Shown here piece by piece: positions 35,166 through 43,611 of a stretch of DNA of 64,000 nt. A program made the translations under genes and the position numbers. Every line of letters begins with the position of its first letter. Position 1 is the stretch's first letter. Origin of the DNA: JBKECY01 sp047975025 (GTDB taxonomy: Bacteria; Bacillota; Clostridia; Lachnospirales; Lachnospiraceae); contig JBKECY010000003.1 in assembly GCA_047975025.1 (NCBI GenBank), positions 36,188 to 100,187 of the forward strand, given 5' to 3'. Below the pieces are notes generated by a model. That model had not been told where the DNA came from, ran no database searches, and saw only the letters and a list, made by a program, of their open reading frames with translations.

Positions 35166-35971
35166 AGTGGATTCTGCAACGCATTAAAAGCCAAGCGGTT
35201 TCTATGAGAGCACATCGAAATTTTAACATTATTCTTTTTCTGACCGTGCTTGTTATTGGATTCACGTTTTTTTTCACATCTAGGGTATGGATGCCGGAAG
35301 CAAAAGACTATGTAACGGCCACTCCTTACTATAACATCTTGCCTTATTCTGGATATGAAGTAACGTTGTTGTCATGGGAGACAGATGATAAAAGCGAACG
35401 TATGGAAGTGATCCTTGAACTAAAAAACCGGGAGATCTTGGATGGCACGTGGACGGCTGAAGCAGTGACAAGAAAAAACCGGGATTTAAAGACAGATATT
35501 GTATACAAGGAAAGCAAGTTCTTAGTAATACACATAGAACAGATCCAGGCAGTTGAGGAAATATCGCTACGTTTGTTTGGTAACGACAGTGAGCAGCCTC
35601 TAAAGGTGTATGGAAATGTAGACAGCTGGGGTCATACAGGATCAATACCAGAGCAAAGAAAGGACAATGAATATCAGCTGCTTAGGATTGATGCGCTTAT
35701 TAAAGCAGAAGAAGCAGGCATAGCAGCCAAAGAAGCCAAGATCGAGGAAGCCGAGCAGTATAACGAAAAGATCAGGAAAAAGATCAAGGAATTACAGACT
35801 GAAGAGCACCTGACAGCAGAAGAGCGTGAAGAAAATGCACAGTCCATCCAGGATGCAGAAGGGCAGATTAAAATAAACAAAGAAGAAATCAAAAGCAGCC
35901 AGACTGATATAGAGAGTCTTGAACAAAAAATAGAGGCTATTAAGCAGCAAAGAGAGGAGTTAGCGGTCTGA
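35162..35971 (+). CDS. Single-pass membrane protein with extracytoplasmic domain and long coiled coil
   Basis: 269 residues. A basic N-terminus, one helix at about 22-42 (NIILFLTVLVIGFTFFFTS), a beta-rich domain (about 45-150) and a C-terminal coiled coil (about 170-268) rich in E, K and I with AKEAKIEEAEQY-type heptads. The helix orientation puts the beta domain and coiled coil outside. A structural role in the cell-surface part of the conjugation channel or mating-pair contact is inferred from location. No family recognised. Confidence 0.5.
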   Translation: MKWILQRIKSQAVSMRAHRNFNIILFLTVLVIGFTFFFTSRVWMPEAKDYVTATPYYNILPYSGYEVTLLSWETDDKSERMEVILELKNREILDGTWTAEAVTRKNRDLKTDIVYKESKFLVIHIEQIQAVEEISLRLFGNDSEQPLKVYGNVDSWGHTGSIPEQRKDNEYQLLRIDALIKAEEAGIAAKEAKIEEAEQYNEKIRKKIKELQTEEHLTAEEREENAQSIQDAEGQIKINKEEIKSSQTDIESLEQKIEAIKQQREELAV

Positions 35972-36018
35972 TAATTTTTCTTTTTTATGGAAGAGGAGCG
36001 GCCGCACGGAGGTAGGAC

Positions 36019-37089
36019 ATGATTTTATTTGTAGGAGAAGAAGATAAAGGATATTTTGCCAGGGAAGTGGCCGGGATGAAGCAGATTGAGTATAAAAGTG
36101 TGGCAGCGCAAAGCAGGATCGCTTTTCATATGAATGAGGTACTAAGCGAACACCCAAAGTACATCATTTTTGATATTGAGCAGTATATAGATGATGCAGA
36201 GACGCTTTCCAGTGAGATCATCCGGATACAAAGAGCTAAAAAGGCAGAGGTCATCATATATGCACCAGGGTTTAATAAAGAACAGGCGGTTATCGAAGCA
36301 TTATACAAAAAAGGGATCATTTTTTTCATCTTCAGTACCAACATGGGTCTGGCCAAGCAGGAGCTGGAACGTGCCTTAGAAGGGTACTACGTAGAGCCAG
36401 AGGAGGAGATCATAAGAAGAGATCCCATGTCTTACCGGGATACGGTAAAAATCGGTGTTGCCGGTGCGAGAGATCGGATCGGTACTACAACACAAGCGTT
36501 ACAGCTTGTAAAGCACCTTCAGACGCTTGGATATCGAACATGCTATGTGGAAGTCAATCACACCGAATATGTCAAGCAGCATGAGCAGCTGGTCGAGTGC
36601 ATCCACGAGCCGGAGCTTGGAAGGGTTACCTATGCAGATATTGATATGTACTATAAGCAGGATAATCTCCTGGAGATTCTAAATCAGGAATATGATTACT
36701 ACGTGTTCGACTACGGAACTTATACCGGACAAGATTTCAACAAAACATCCTTTCTTGAAAAGGATTTGCGAATCTTTGTGATGGGGATGAAAGCGTCTGA
36801 AGCCCAGGCCTCTACGGCAGTAATCTCCAATGAATATTACAAAGACGTAGAATATGTTTTTTCGTTTGTGTCAGAGGCAGAAAGGGAGGACGTTTTAGAG
36901 GTCATGGAGGATCGAGCGGATCGGACGGGGTTTGCAGTGTATGTGCCGGATCCCTTTGAGTACATGCCGAATGACAGGCTGTATGCACAGCTTCTGCCAG
37001 CTATAAAAAAGAAAAAGGTAAAGGCTAAGGATAAACGAAACGTAGCAGAAAGTGTGATGCGTATATTTAAAAGGAGGCAGCAAATATGA
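36019..37089 (+). CDS. CpaE/TadZ-like protein: receiver-like domain plus degenerate ParA-like ATPase
   Basis: 356 residues. The first ~120 residues have a receiver-like alternating pattern (VLSEHPKYIIFDIEQYI, then AEVIIYAPGF). From about 145 a MinD/ParA-like domain starts, but its P-loop reads AGARDRIGTTTQA, without the lysines that deviant Walker A motifs carry. Later DYYVFDYGTY resembles Walker B. This is the architecture of CpaE/TadZ, which place secretion machines at a cell pole. ATP binding is doubtful given the missing lysine. It overlaps the following gene by four bases (ATGA). Confidence 0.55.
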   Translation: MILFVGEEDKGYFAREVAGMKQIEYKSVAAQSRIAFHMNEVLSEHPKYIIFDIEQYIDDAETLSSEIIRIQRAKKAEVIIYAPGFNKEQAVIEALYKKGIIFFIFSTNMGLAKQELERALEGYYVEPEEEIIRRDPMSYRDTVKIGVAGARDRIGTTTQALQLVKHLQTLGYRTCYVEVNHTEYVKQHEQLVECIHEPELGRVTYADIDMYYKQDNLLEILNQEYDYYVFDYGTYTGQDFNKTSFLEKDLRIFVMGMKASEAQASTAVISNEYYKDVEYVFSFVSEAEREDVLEVMEDRADRTGFAVYVPDPFEYMPNDRLYAQLLPAIKKKKVKAKDKRNVAESVMRIFKRRQQI

Positions 37090-37469
37090 CAGAGCATAAG
37101 ACATCGAAAAAAGTGTTGATTAAGAAATTTGGACTACTAAGTAGACAGGTTGCGCATGCCATAAGTCAAAGTGCAATGTGTCTAATTGGTGTTTTCTTGG
37201 CCATAACGGGATTTTTGCTCCTGACTGCGTTAGAGGCCAGACCGATTGAAGTTTGGAGTATAGGAGACTTACAACCCTTATACATACGGCTGATGTTTAT
37301 TTCTGCATTTCTCTGCTTTGCAACTGGAAAAAAGTACCAGGTACAAGTAACCCGTATTCATCAACAGGGATATCGAACTGTGCGGAAGAAGATTACAAGA
37401 GGAACAGCGCAGGTGGTCTGGCCGGATATAGTAAAGGCGGGAAAAGATGCAAAGAAAAAAGACAACTAA
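37086..37469 (+). CDS. Two-helix membrane protein, unknown
   Basis: 127 residues with helices at about 31-49 and 65-80 and a basic cytoplasmic tail (RKKITRGTAQ, AGKDAKKKDN). It starts with ATG in AAAGGAGG context and overlaps both neighbours (4 and 23 nt), so it belongs to the transfer operon. No family recognised. Confidence 0.5.
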   Translation: MTEHKTSKKVLIKKFGLLSRQVAHAISQSAMCLIGVFLAITGFLLLTALEARPIEVWSIGDLQPLYIRLMFISAFLCFATGKKYQVQVTRIHQQGYRTVRKKITRGTAQVVWPDIVKAGKDAKKKDN

Positions 37470-37767
37470 ATTTAAAGGTGGTTTTGTAAGAGGTGCCAGA
37501 CTTGAGGCAGAGAAAAGAAAAGAGCAGGAGCGGTTGCATGACAAATATTCTATGCAGGAAACGGATACAATAGTGGTAGAAAAAAGCAACATGGCTAAGT
37601 TTATGATACGGCTGTTGTTGTCACTAATCCGGGTTATCTGCAGCACGGCGGTGATTATCTTGGCGGTGGTCGGACTTGTTTCGCTTTTATATCCACAGGT
37701 CAGGGAAGAGCTGCTCCAGGTATGGCAGCAGGTGCTGGCGGATGTAATGCAATTCACAGGGAGATAA
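37447..37767 (+). CDS. Single-helix membrane protein, unknown
   Basis: 106 residues: a Lys/Glu-rich N-terminal 45 residues, then one long helix at about 58-82 (LIRVICSTAVIILAVVGLVSLLY) and a short C-terminus. It overlaps the previous gene by 23 nt. The function is unknown; membership in the transfer operon is inferred from overlap. Confidence 0.5.
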   Translation: MQRKKTTKFKGGFVRGARLEAEKRKEQERLHDKYSMQETDTIVVEKSNMAKFMIRLLLSLIRVICSTAVIILAVVGLVSLLYPQVREELLQVWQQVLADVMQFTGR

Positions 37768-37823
37768 AAGATGCCAAAGAATCGAAAAGATAAATTCAGA
37801 TGAATTGAAATGGAGGATTCCCA

Positions 37824-38060
37824 ATGAAACGATTTGTAGAGTTACCAGATGTTGAAAAGACCAGGGAGCTTTTAGATGTAGTCGGACGCTTCGAAGATAT
37901 GTCCATAGCTTCTGACGAGTTCGGAGAGCTTTATTTTGTAAAATGTGAAGAAAACGAAGTCCCCCCGGGAACAGTTGTTGAAGTATCGGCCGGACATTCC
38001 ATTGAAGAGCTGCCGGAGGATATTAAGGAACAGATCAAAGCTTTCTTTTTGGAAGTGTAA
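37824..38060 (+). CDS. Small acidic protein, unknown
   Basis: 78 residues, soluble, acidic (several EE/DE pairs), with the segment VPPGTVVEVSAGHSIEELPE. It starts behind TGGAGG and ends just before the ArdC/TOPRIM gene (10-nt gap). No family recognised. Small acidic proteins next to antirestriction genes can be DNA mimics, but nothing here proves that. Confidence 0.45.
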   Translation: MKRFVELPDVEKTRELLDVVGRFEDMSIASDEFGELYFVKCEENEVPPGTVVEVSAGHSIEELPEDIKEQIKAFFLEV

Positions 38061-38070
38061 GGGGGGCGGC

Positions 38071-40488
38071 ATGGCGTATACAAAAAAGAATTATACAAAA
38101 GAAGATAAAGAGCGTTGGGCACAGGCAGCAAAGCAGAACCGAGAAGAGTTAAGCCAGATCGTTTTAGAGACGGCAAAGGGCTATCAGACACATCCAGGGG
38201 ATATAGCAGAATTTTTATCTTTTTCAAGCCGTTTTTATAACTATAGTGTACGAAACTCTATGCTGATTCATAGCCAGGCTCCATATGCGACCTTTGTCGG
38301 AAGCTTTGATTTTTGGAAGAGTAAAGGTGCGTCCATACAAAAAGGATCGAAGGGAATTAAAATCCTATCACCGGCACAGAAAATCATACTGAAAATTGAT
38401 GGAGACAATGTACCGCTTAGTGAAGCTACGAAGGAACAAAGGGCTGCATATAGAGCGGGAAGCATCGAGGGGGAAAAGAAAACAGTTTTCAAAATAGGCA
38501 ACGTGTTTGATATTTCGCAGACAAATTTTCCGAAGAGTGAATATCCCAAGTTATACCACATGGGAGTGTATTCCGGTCAGCATGCGGCCATAGCCAAGGG
38601 GCTTGTTGATTTTTCGCAGGAGATATTACAGGTGCCGGTTGCCGTGCTTGATCTTCAATCGATAAGTCTCAGAGGTGCTTACTATCCGGTGGAGAATAAA
38701 ATACAGCTAAGTGATAAGCTTGAGAGCACCGCCCTTTTGTCCACACTGGCGCATGAGCTTGGCCATGCCGTGCTGCATGGTAATCCGGGCAGTCGGACTA
38801 AAAGCACAGCGTTAAAAGAATTTGAAGCAGATGCGTTTTCAATCATGGTAGAGAGTCATTATGGAATACCACTTACAGATAGCCGGAAGCAGCACCTATC
38901 GGATCACTATAAGACCTTGGAAAGCAAGGCGCAGGCAAAAGGAGAAGAACCACAGCTGGAGGCAGTGCTTGGAAACGTGCATAAGATATTTACGAGTCAT
39001 ATACAGCAAATGGAGCAGTCGATTCAGCCCTATTTGAGTGTTGTACAGGATCAGGTGGCGATAGATGAGAGAGCCAAAGCAAAGGAGAAAGGAGCGCAAA
39101 CCATGACAAAAGGAGCGTATCAGGATGCCAGCCGGCACTATTCACGACAGGAAGCCATCGAGGCTATGAAAAGAGAAATCCAGATCGTAGACTATGCACA
39201 AACGCTTGGTCTTACGCCTGTAAGAGTTGGCCGGTATTATTCGCTAAGAGAATACGATAGTGTTCGCATCGATCCGGATCGAAACTGCTTTTTTAGAAAC
39301 TCAAGCGGTCGAAGCGGCAGCATCATAGATTTTGTGATGGAGTTTCAGACGCAAGGAGATCTGCATGAGGCGTTAAGGGAGCTTACCCCCAGACTCTATG
39401 ATCCGACACAGACCGATTATCTTACAAAAGAGGAACGCCAAGCAGTACAAAGAGAGGGAAACACACCCGTGCAGGAGCCGGCCGTAAAAGGCTTAGAGCT
39501 TCCACAGCGTGGAGAAAATATGAAACGTGTCTTTGCCTATCTTACAAAGAGCCGTTACGTGGATCCGGATATAGTCCAAGACTTTGTTGATCGTAAGCAG
39601 TTGTATCAGGATACCAGGGGGAATTGTGTGTTTGTGGCCAGAGATGAAGCCGGAGCAGCCAACTTCGCATGTTTTAGAGGTACATTAACAGAAAAAAGGT
39701 TTTTGGGGGATGTTAAAGGCAGCGACTATAGTAAAGATTTTTACATACAAAACGGAAGTAAGGAGCTGATTGTAACAGAAAGTGTCATCGATGCCATGAG
39801 TGTTATGAGCATCTTAAAAGCCCAGGGCAAGGAATACAAAGAATATGATTACCTGGCACTTACAGGTACTGGAAAGTATGAATCCTTGTTCAATCATTTG
39901 GAAGAACGGCCAATGGAGCATGTACTTCTTGCGCTCGATGCAGACGCTGCTGGGTTCGAAACCGCTAAAAAGCTCTCTAGTCGCTTGTTAGAGGAATCAA
40001 AAGCACAGGTGACATTTCATGTACCAGGAACAGCAAAGGATTGGAATGAGCAGCTTATAGCCGGTTTTAGAAAGATGGAAGTGGATAAAATCAACTTTAT
40101 GGAACCAGTGCCGACAGAAATGATGGAGCTGATCTACCAGGAGCTTAGTAAAGAACAGCAGGAAAAAGAAAAAAATAAAACGCCACGCATTCAGGGGCTG
40201 AGTGTGGAGCAGGATCAGATCTTTGCCACAGTAGAAAAAGAAAGGGCAGAAGAAATCACACCGCTTTGCCGGGATGAAAACGGAGTATTTGTACCTATAA
40301 CAGAGGATGCGCTGCTGGAAGTCTTTGAGCGGTACGACTTATCAGAGGATGAGCTGCAGATCGTAGCAGAAAGCCTGGGAAGTGACCCTATAGAACTTAC
40401 GGAACCAGAAAGGGAAGAGCATAAGCTGCGCACCAGGAGAAATCAAAATCAGGTCATGCTGGAAGAAGAGCTGGAGGCAGAACGGTAG
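38071..40488 (+). CDS. ArdC-like antirestriction / TOPRIM primase-like polyvalent protein
   Basis: 805 residues. Domains: an ArdC-type N-terminal ssDNA-binding domain (about 10-130, including VRNSMLIHSQAPYATFVGSF), a zinc-peptidase motif LAHELGHAVLH near 227 (HExxH), a DUF3991-like and CHC2-like middle (about 350-450, with zinc-finger cysteines missing), and a TOPRIM domain (about 565-640: ELIVTESVIDAMS, then HVLLALDADAAG). Such proteins enter the recipient with the DNA, protect it and help start lagging-strand synthesis. I chose ATG 38071 behind AGGGGGGCGG rather than a frame-extended upstream start. Confidence 0.75.
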   Translation: MAYTKKNYTKEDKERWAQAAKQNREELSQIVLETAKGYQTHPGDIAEFLSFSSRFYNYSVRNSMLIHSQAPYATFVGSFDFWKSKGASIQKGSKGIKILSPAQKIILKIDGDNVPLSEATKEQRAAYRAGSIEGEKKTVFKIGNVFDISQTNFPKSEYPKLYHMGVYSGQHAAIAKGLVDFSQEILQVPVAVLDLQSISLRGAYYPVENKIQLSDKLESTALLSTLAHELGHAVLHGNPGSRTKSTALKEFEADAFSIMVESHYGIPLTDSRKQHLSDHYKTLESKAQAKGEEPQLEAVLGNVHKIFTSHIQQMEQSIQPYLSVVQDQVAIDERAKAKEKGAQTMTKGAYQDASRHYSRQEAIEAMKREIQIVDYAQTLGLTPVRVGRYYSLREYDSVRIDPDRNCFFRNSSGRSGSIIDFVMEFQTQGDLHEALRELTPRLYDPTQTDYLTKEERQAVQREGNTPVQEPAVKGLELPQRGENMKRVFAYLTKSRYVDPDIVQDFVDRKQLYQDTRGNCVFVARDEAGAANFACFRGTLTEKRFLGDVKGSDYSKDFYIQNGSKELIVTESVIDAMSVMSILKAQGKEYKEYDYLALTGTGKYESLFNHLEERPMEHVLLALDADAAGFETAKKLSSRLLEESKAQVTFHVPGTAKDWNEQLIAGFRKMEVDKINFMEPVPTEMMELIYQELSKEQQEKEKNKTPRIQGLSVEQDQIFATVEKERAEEITPLCRDENGVFVPITEDALLEVFERYDLSEDELQIVAESLGSDPIELTEPEREEHKLRTRRNQNQVMLEEELEAER

Positions 40489-40492
40489 GTTG

Positions 40493-40945
40493 ATGAAAAA
40501 GGCCAGAATCGAGGGATATATGTTCTTAAATGAAAAGATGCTAAGGGAAGCGTTTTGGAAATGCTACAACTACAAGAAACGAGCCATACGGTGTTTTACT
40601 GAAGTGGATCTGACCCATGGCCGGGTGGATCTAATGACGTTAGAAGTTTACAAAGATAATTATCAAATAAACAGCTTTGAGTTCAAGATAGCAGATATAA
40701 AAAAAGGGATCTTAAAGGCCTGTGCAAACAAGCAGTTCTCCAGCAAGAGCTGGCTTGTGCTGCCAAAGGAAAAGCAGGAGCTTATAAACAGTAAGTACCA
40801 GGAAGATCTAAAAAGAAATGGCATTGGTGTACTTCTCGTGGCAGATGATGGCCGATGGGAAGCTGTCTTAAAACCGAATTACAGGAAAATCGTTGTACTG
40901 GATCAAAAAACATTAAATGTTTTGTCAGAAATGGTTGTTAGGTAG
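40493..40945 (+). CDS. Small PD-(D/E)XK-like nuclease-fold protein
   Basis: 150 residues. It has Asp in RVDLMTLEV, then FEFK with Glu and Lys, then SKSWLVLPKEK, the D-ExK pattern and order of PD-(D/E)XK nucleases. The N-terminal KARIEGYMFLNEKM is followed by a helix-rich segment. The fold assignment is by pattern only; it could be a nuclease, a restriction-related protein or an inactive copy. It sits right after the ArdC gene (4-nt gap), which supports a DNA-processing or defence-evasion role. Confidence 0.5.
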   Translation: MKKARIEGYMFLNEKMLREAFWKCYNYKKRAIRCFTEVDLTHGRVDLMTLEVYKDNYQINSFEFKIADIKKGILKACANKQFSSKSWLVLPKEKQELINSKYQEDLKRNGIGVLLVADDGRWEAVLKPNYRKIVVLDQKTLNVLSEMVVR

Positions 40946-40988
40946 TTTGCAATAGGATAAATTGTACTCGTGTAAGAGGAGATAAAGG

Positions 40989-41897
40989 ATGCAGCTTAGA
41001 AATTCTACGATAGACAAACTACATACGCTTACAAAAACAGAGCTGGACTTTATCGTTTTTTTGGCGCGCCGGCAAGATGAGAGCGGGCGTGTCACCGGTG
41101 TGCATGTGCGAACTGTCTGTGAAGATAAAAAGATTATGTGTAAGCAATCCTTTTATAATGTACTGGGATCTCTTTGTAAAAAAGGATTCATTTGCTATAC
41201 CAGGACATCAAACTATGATTATGACATTATGATTATCGGAAATAGAAAATGGAAGCCAGGGGATACAGATGGATACGTGAATTTGAATCGACAGATTTTT
41301 CGGAAGAAGGAATTTAGATCCATGAAAAGTAAAGAAAAATATATGCTGTTTGATCTGCTTCGTCTTACGGGGCAGAACCAGGGTGTATATGAAAAAAACT
41401 TTGAGCGGTTTTATAAGCATTATGGAGAGCTTTTGAAGGTGTCTGTACGTGTGATCCGCAACTACCTGCATACCCTTAAAAACTTTTTTACTATATATCG
41501 TAAGGGAACGAATCGTGTCGTGCGCTATAATGATCAGACTTTTAGAAAAGAGAATACGACGGAGGTCGGGAAGCTGCGCAAGCATTTGGCAGAGGTATAC
41601 CTGCGCCGTGCTGGAGCAACTGGAGATCAAAGTACCAGTACTGATATAATAGAGGATTTACTGGCAGAATTCGATGAAAAGGTAGAAAGTAGCGGGCACG
41701 ATCCGGCCAAGACATTTACAGATGCGATTCATCAAATCCTAAGTGAGAAAAAGGAATTGACAGCTGCGTATATGAACAAACTGATCCATCAGCGGATCGA
41801 AACCACAGTGGAGTGCATAGAAGCAGAAGACAAAAGTATAGGGGGCTTTAATATAAATGCGCTGAAGGCGCATATAGCCTCAAATGGAGCCGTATAA
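40989..41897 (+). CDS. Probable winged-helix replication initiator/DNA-binding protein
   Basis: 302 residues, soluble. Residues 10-75 and about 115-185 look like two winged-helix DNA-binding domains (HVRTVCEDKKIMCKQSFYNV; LLKVSVRVIRNYLHTLKNFF), the arrangement of plasmid Rep proteins. Downstream lies a region with a perfect DnaA box, repeated TCCAAAAA motifs and AT-rich DNA. I infer a replication initiator, but no named Rep family was recognised. It starts behind AAGAGGAG. Confidence 0.5.
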   Translation: MQLRNSTIDKLHTLTKTELDFIVFLARRQDESGRVTGVHVRTVCEDKKIMCKQSFYNVLGSLCKKGFICYTRTSNYDYDIMIIGNRKWKPGDTDGYVNLNRQIFRKKEFRSMKSKEKYMLFDLLRLTGQNQGVYEKNFERFYKHYGELLKVSVRVIRNYLHTLKNFFTIYRKGTNRVVRYNDQTFRKENTTEVGKLRKHLAEVYLRRAGATGDQSTSTDIIEDLLAEFDEKVESSGHDPAKTFTDAIHQILSEKKELTAAYMNKLIHQRIETTVECIEAEDKSIGGFNINALKAHIASNGAV

Positions 41898-41901
41898 GGC
41901 G

Positions 41902-41930
41902 AGACAGCACAATTCCCTAGCTGTCTTGTT
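41902..41930 (+). terminator. Weak terminator hairpin after the Rep-like gene
   Basis: AGACAGC (41902-41908) / GCTGTCT (41920-41926) with an 11-nt loop, followed by TGTTT. Confidence 0.5.
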
Positions 41931-41981
41931 TACGTGGCGCAAATAGGTCTATACAGAGCCGGGAAACAACAGGAAGAAAAG

Positions 41982-42040
41982 AAGTGAGCCTTGTACTGAA
42001 GAAAAAGAGATGATATCTTCAGAAACAGCTCACTTTTTTG
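41982..42040 (+). terminator. Terminator with two-part stem
   Basis: AAGTGAGC (41982-41989) pairs with GCTCACTT (42028-42035), and an inner CTGAAGA/TCTTCAG pairing extends the structure; TTTTTTG follows. It ends transcripts coming from the rep side. Confidence 0.7.
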
Positions 42041-42059
42041 TGTGGAAAAGAAAGCAGGA

Positions 42060-42300
42060 TATAACAAAAGTCCAAAAAGCAGGATACCTAAGAAAAGATA
42101 GTCCAAATAGAAGGATGTGCATTTGTGCCCCAAAATCCAAAAAGAATGATTTTTGTGGATAACTTAGTCCAAAAACGTGTATGCCAAAAATGGTTAGAAC
42201 AACCACAAAAACCCTGTAAAATCAGACAAAATCACGTTTGCGAAATAGGCTGTATATTTTACTTATTTATATTTAGATTATCTTTATATATACTATTTAC
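42060..42300 (+). other. Candidate replication origin (DnaA box, repeats, AT-rich)
   Basis: A perfect DnaA box (TTATCCACA on the minus strand, 42154-42162) lies among short direct repeats of AGTCCAAAAA or close variants (about 42069, 42099, 42133, 42165; ATGCCAAAAATGG at 42181) and next to an AT-rich block (42249-42300). This is the classic make-up of an iteron/DnaA origin and it follows the Rep-like gene. No genes are credible inside it. Confidence 0.5.
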
Positions 42301-42600
42301 TGACGAAAGGAATTGTACATAGCCCTGCGGGCTACTAGGCAAGTTGGATGTTCCGTAAAGTCAAAGAATGATATACATCAAGTAAATGAAAGAGCAGCAC
42401 ATGAAGGAAGTAATCTTGTCATAACAGTTCTAAGTAAATAAATTGATTTACTTAAATTCATGTAGTAGGAATATCGTCTACCAGCAGTAAAGAAAAAACA
42501 CATAAGGAAAAACTGTAATGGGAGTGAGAATGTCAGGAAATTTGACACACTCTTTTTCTGCAGCTTGGCCAGCGGCAGCTTAGAAAACTATAAAAGTATA
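42301..42600 (+). other. Non-coding stretch with hairpins, possible RNA
   Basis: Contains the inverted repeat TAAGTAAAT (42431-42439) / ATTTACTTA (42446-42454) and ends in the terminator at 42522-42557. I see no gene. A short regulatory RNA is possible. Confidence 0.35.
42522..42557 (+). terminator. Intrinsic terminator without an upstream gene
   Basis: GAGTG/CACTC (42522-42526, 42548-42552) and TGTCA/TGACA (42531-42535, 42543-42547) form a stem with an asymmetric bulge, then TTTTT. There is no coding frame in the 500 nt before it, so it probably ends a non-coding RNA. Confidence 0.6.
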
Positions 42601-42601
42601 T

Positions 42602-42679
42602 GATAAAAAAAGAAAAGTTGAGAGCCTGAAACCCTTGATTTTACTGGAAAAATCACAATATATATAGTATAATAATACT
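42602..42679 (+). repeat. Duplicated promoter/leader, copy A
   Basis: About 77 bp nearly identical to 43463-43540. It holds TTGATT, an 18-bp spacer and TATATA (or the TATAAT just after it), followed by the palindromic AGTATAATAATACT. It drives the small membrane protein at 42738. Confidence 0.75.
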
Positions 42680-42737
42680 GTGTAGTAATAAAGGTAGTAA
42701 GGGATAAAAAAGAAAAATCTGGAAGAAAGAGGTGCTT

Positions 42738-42896
42738 ATGATATTAGAGATGATACAATTATTTTTGACGGTAGCTTTAATACTGTGTATTGTAGGAGCC
42801 GTGCTTATTGCATATTTTGCAACGAAAGAAGGGGAATCTGGCAAGACAGAATCCACTGACAAGACAGAAACCATTGAGTCAGAGGATGCCCCATAA
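42738..42896 (+). CDS. Small single-helix membrane protein
   Basis: 52 residues: an N-terminal hydrophobic helix (about 6-27, LFLTVALILCIVGAVLIAYF) and an acidic, Thr/Ser/Glu-rich tail (SGKTESTDKTETIESEDAP). It starts behind AGAGGTG and follows promoter copy A. It is too short for a confident family. A terminator 45 nt later ends the unit just before the adhesin remnant. Confidence 0.5.
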   Translation: MILEMIQLFLTVALILCIVGAVLIAYFATKEGESGKTESTDKTETIESEDAP

Positions 42897-42940
42897 AAAA
42901 TGTAAAGGGAGGGTGACAATACAAAGATAATGAGCAGACT

Positions 42941-42987
42941 AAGAGCAAGCGTTCGCAATCTAATGTGAAACGCTTGCTCTTTTTTTG
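42941..42987 (+). terminator. Terminator before the adhesin remnant
   Basis: Perfect 13-bp stem AAGAGCAAGCGTT (42941-42953) / AACGCTTGCTCTT (42969-42981), followed by a T run. It has the same position relative to the remnant as the 19541 terminator has to the intact adhesin. Confidence 0.85.
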
Positions 42988-43006
42988 TTTTTATAGATGG
43001 CAATAA

Positions 43007-43287
43007 ATGATAAAGGGTCAGATTACAAGGACAGTGGCCATGTTGCTGGCAGTTATGCTGCTATGCACAGGAGTTTTCAGTATCGACTTGCATGCGGATG
43101 TTGAGGGCCAGTAACAGAGGCGGTCGCGCCGAAACAGGAACCAACGGTTCCTATTGAAGAGGTGGCAGAAGAGCTACCGACAGAAGAGCCGGTGACAGAG
43201 GCGGTCGCGCCGGAACAGGAACCAACGGTTCCTATTGAAGAAGTAACGGAGGAGGAAGTTAAAGAAGCACCGACAGGGTTCATTTGA
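43007..43287 (+). pseudogene. Remnant of a second adhesin (signal peptide and repeat spacer only)
   Basis: A 35-codon frame (MIKGQITRTVAMLLAVMLLC, then DLHADVEGQ) gives a signal peptide very like that of the 19636 adhesin. A frameshift of one base then leads into a Pro/Glu-rich spacer containing two copies of a ~75-bp repeat (PVTEAVAPEQEPTVPIEE). The frame stops at 43287 with no SpaA domains. Terminator, start context and spacer parallel the intact adhesin, so this is a truncated paralogue. Confidence 0.75.
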
Positions 43288-43335
43288 TGAACCAATCATA
43301 ATTCTTAAGATGATCCCCATATGCAGCAGGCAATT

Positions 43336-43351
43336 GTGGCAAATTTGCCAC
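43336..43351. repeat. Palindrome site 1 (candidate parS)
   Basis: GTGGCAAATTTGCCAC, perfect, with TT/AA extending it to a 20-bp palindrome. Confidence 0.75.
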
Positions 43352-43462
43352 AAAAGGATCCGGGGATCCGTAATTAAATTTTTTCTTTATTGAAACATAG
43401 TTTGCGACCGGAAGAAGTGAAAAAAGCTAAGGCAAAAAGCTAAGAAAACCCTGAAAACACGC

Positions 43463-43540
43463 GATAAAAAAGAAAAAGTTGAGAGCCTGAAACCCTTGAT
43501 TTTACTGGAAAAATCACTATGTATATAGTATAATAATACT
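43463..43540 (+). repeat. Duplicated promoter/leader, copy B
   Basis: Second copy of the 42602-42679 unit, with about five differences. The final part is the longer palindrome ATAGTATAATAATACTAT. It lies ~70 bp ahead of the LPD28 gene and is its likely promoter. Confidence 0.75.
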
Positions 43541-43611
43541 ATAAATAAGAGGGAATGAATTATAAATTTTATGGCTTACCTATCGGCATGACGGGGAGAA
43601 AGGAGTGACTA

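Noticed and set aside
42125..42322. 65-codon open frame inside the origin candidate
   Set aside because: It runs through the DnaA box and repeats and lacks a ribosome site.
43077..43295. Minus-strand Ser/Thr/Gly-rich open frame
   Set aside because: Antisense of the adhesin remnant's repeats; low complexity follows from the repeats.
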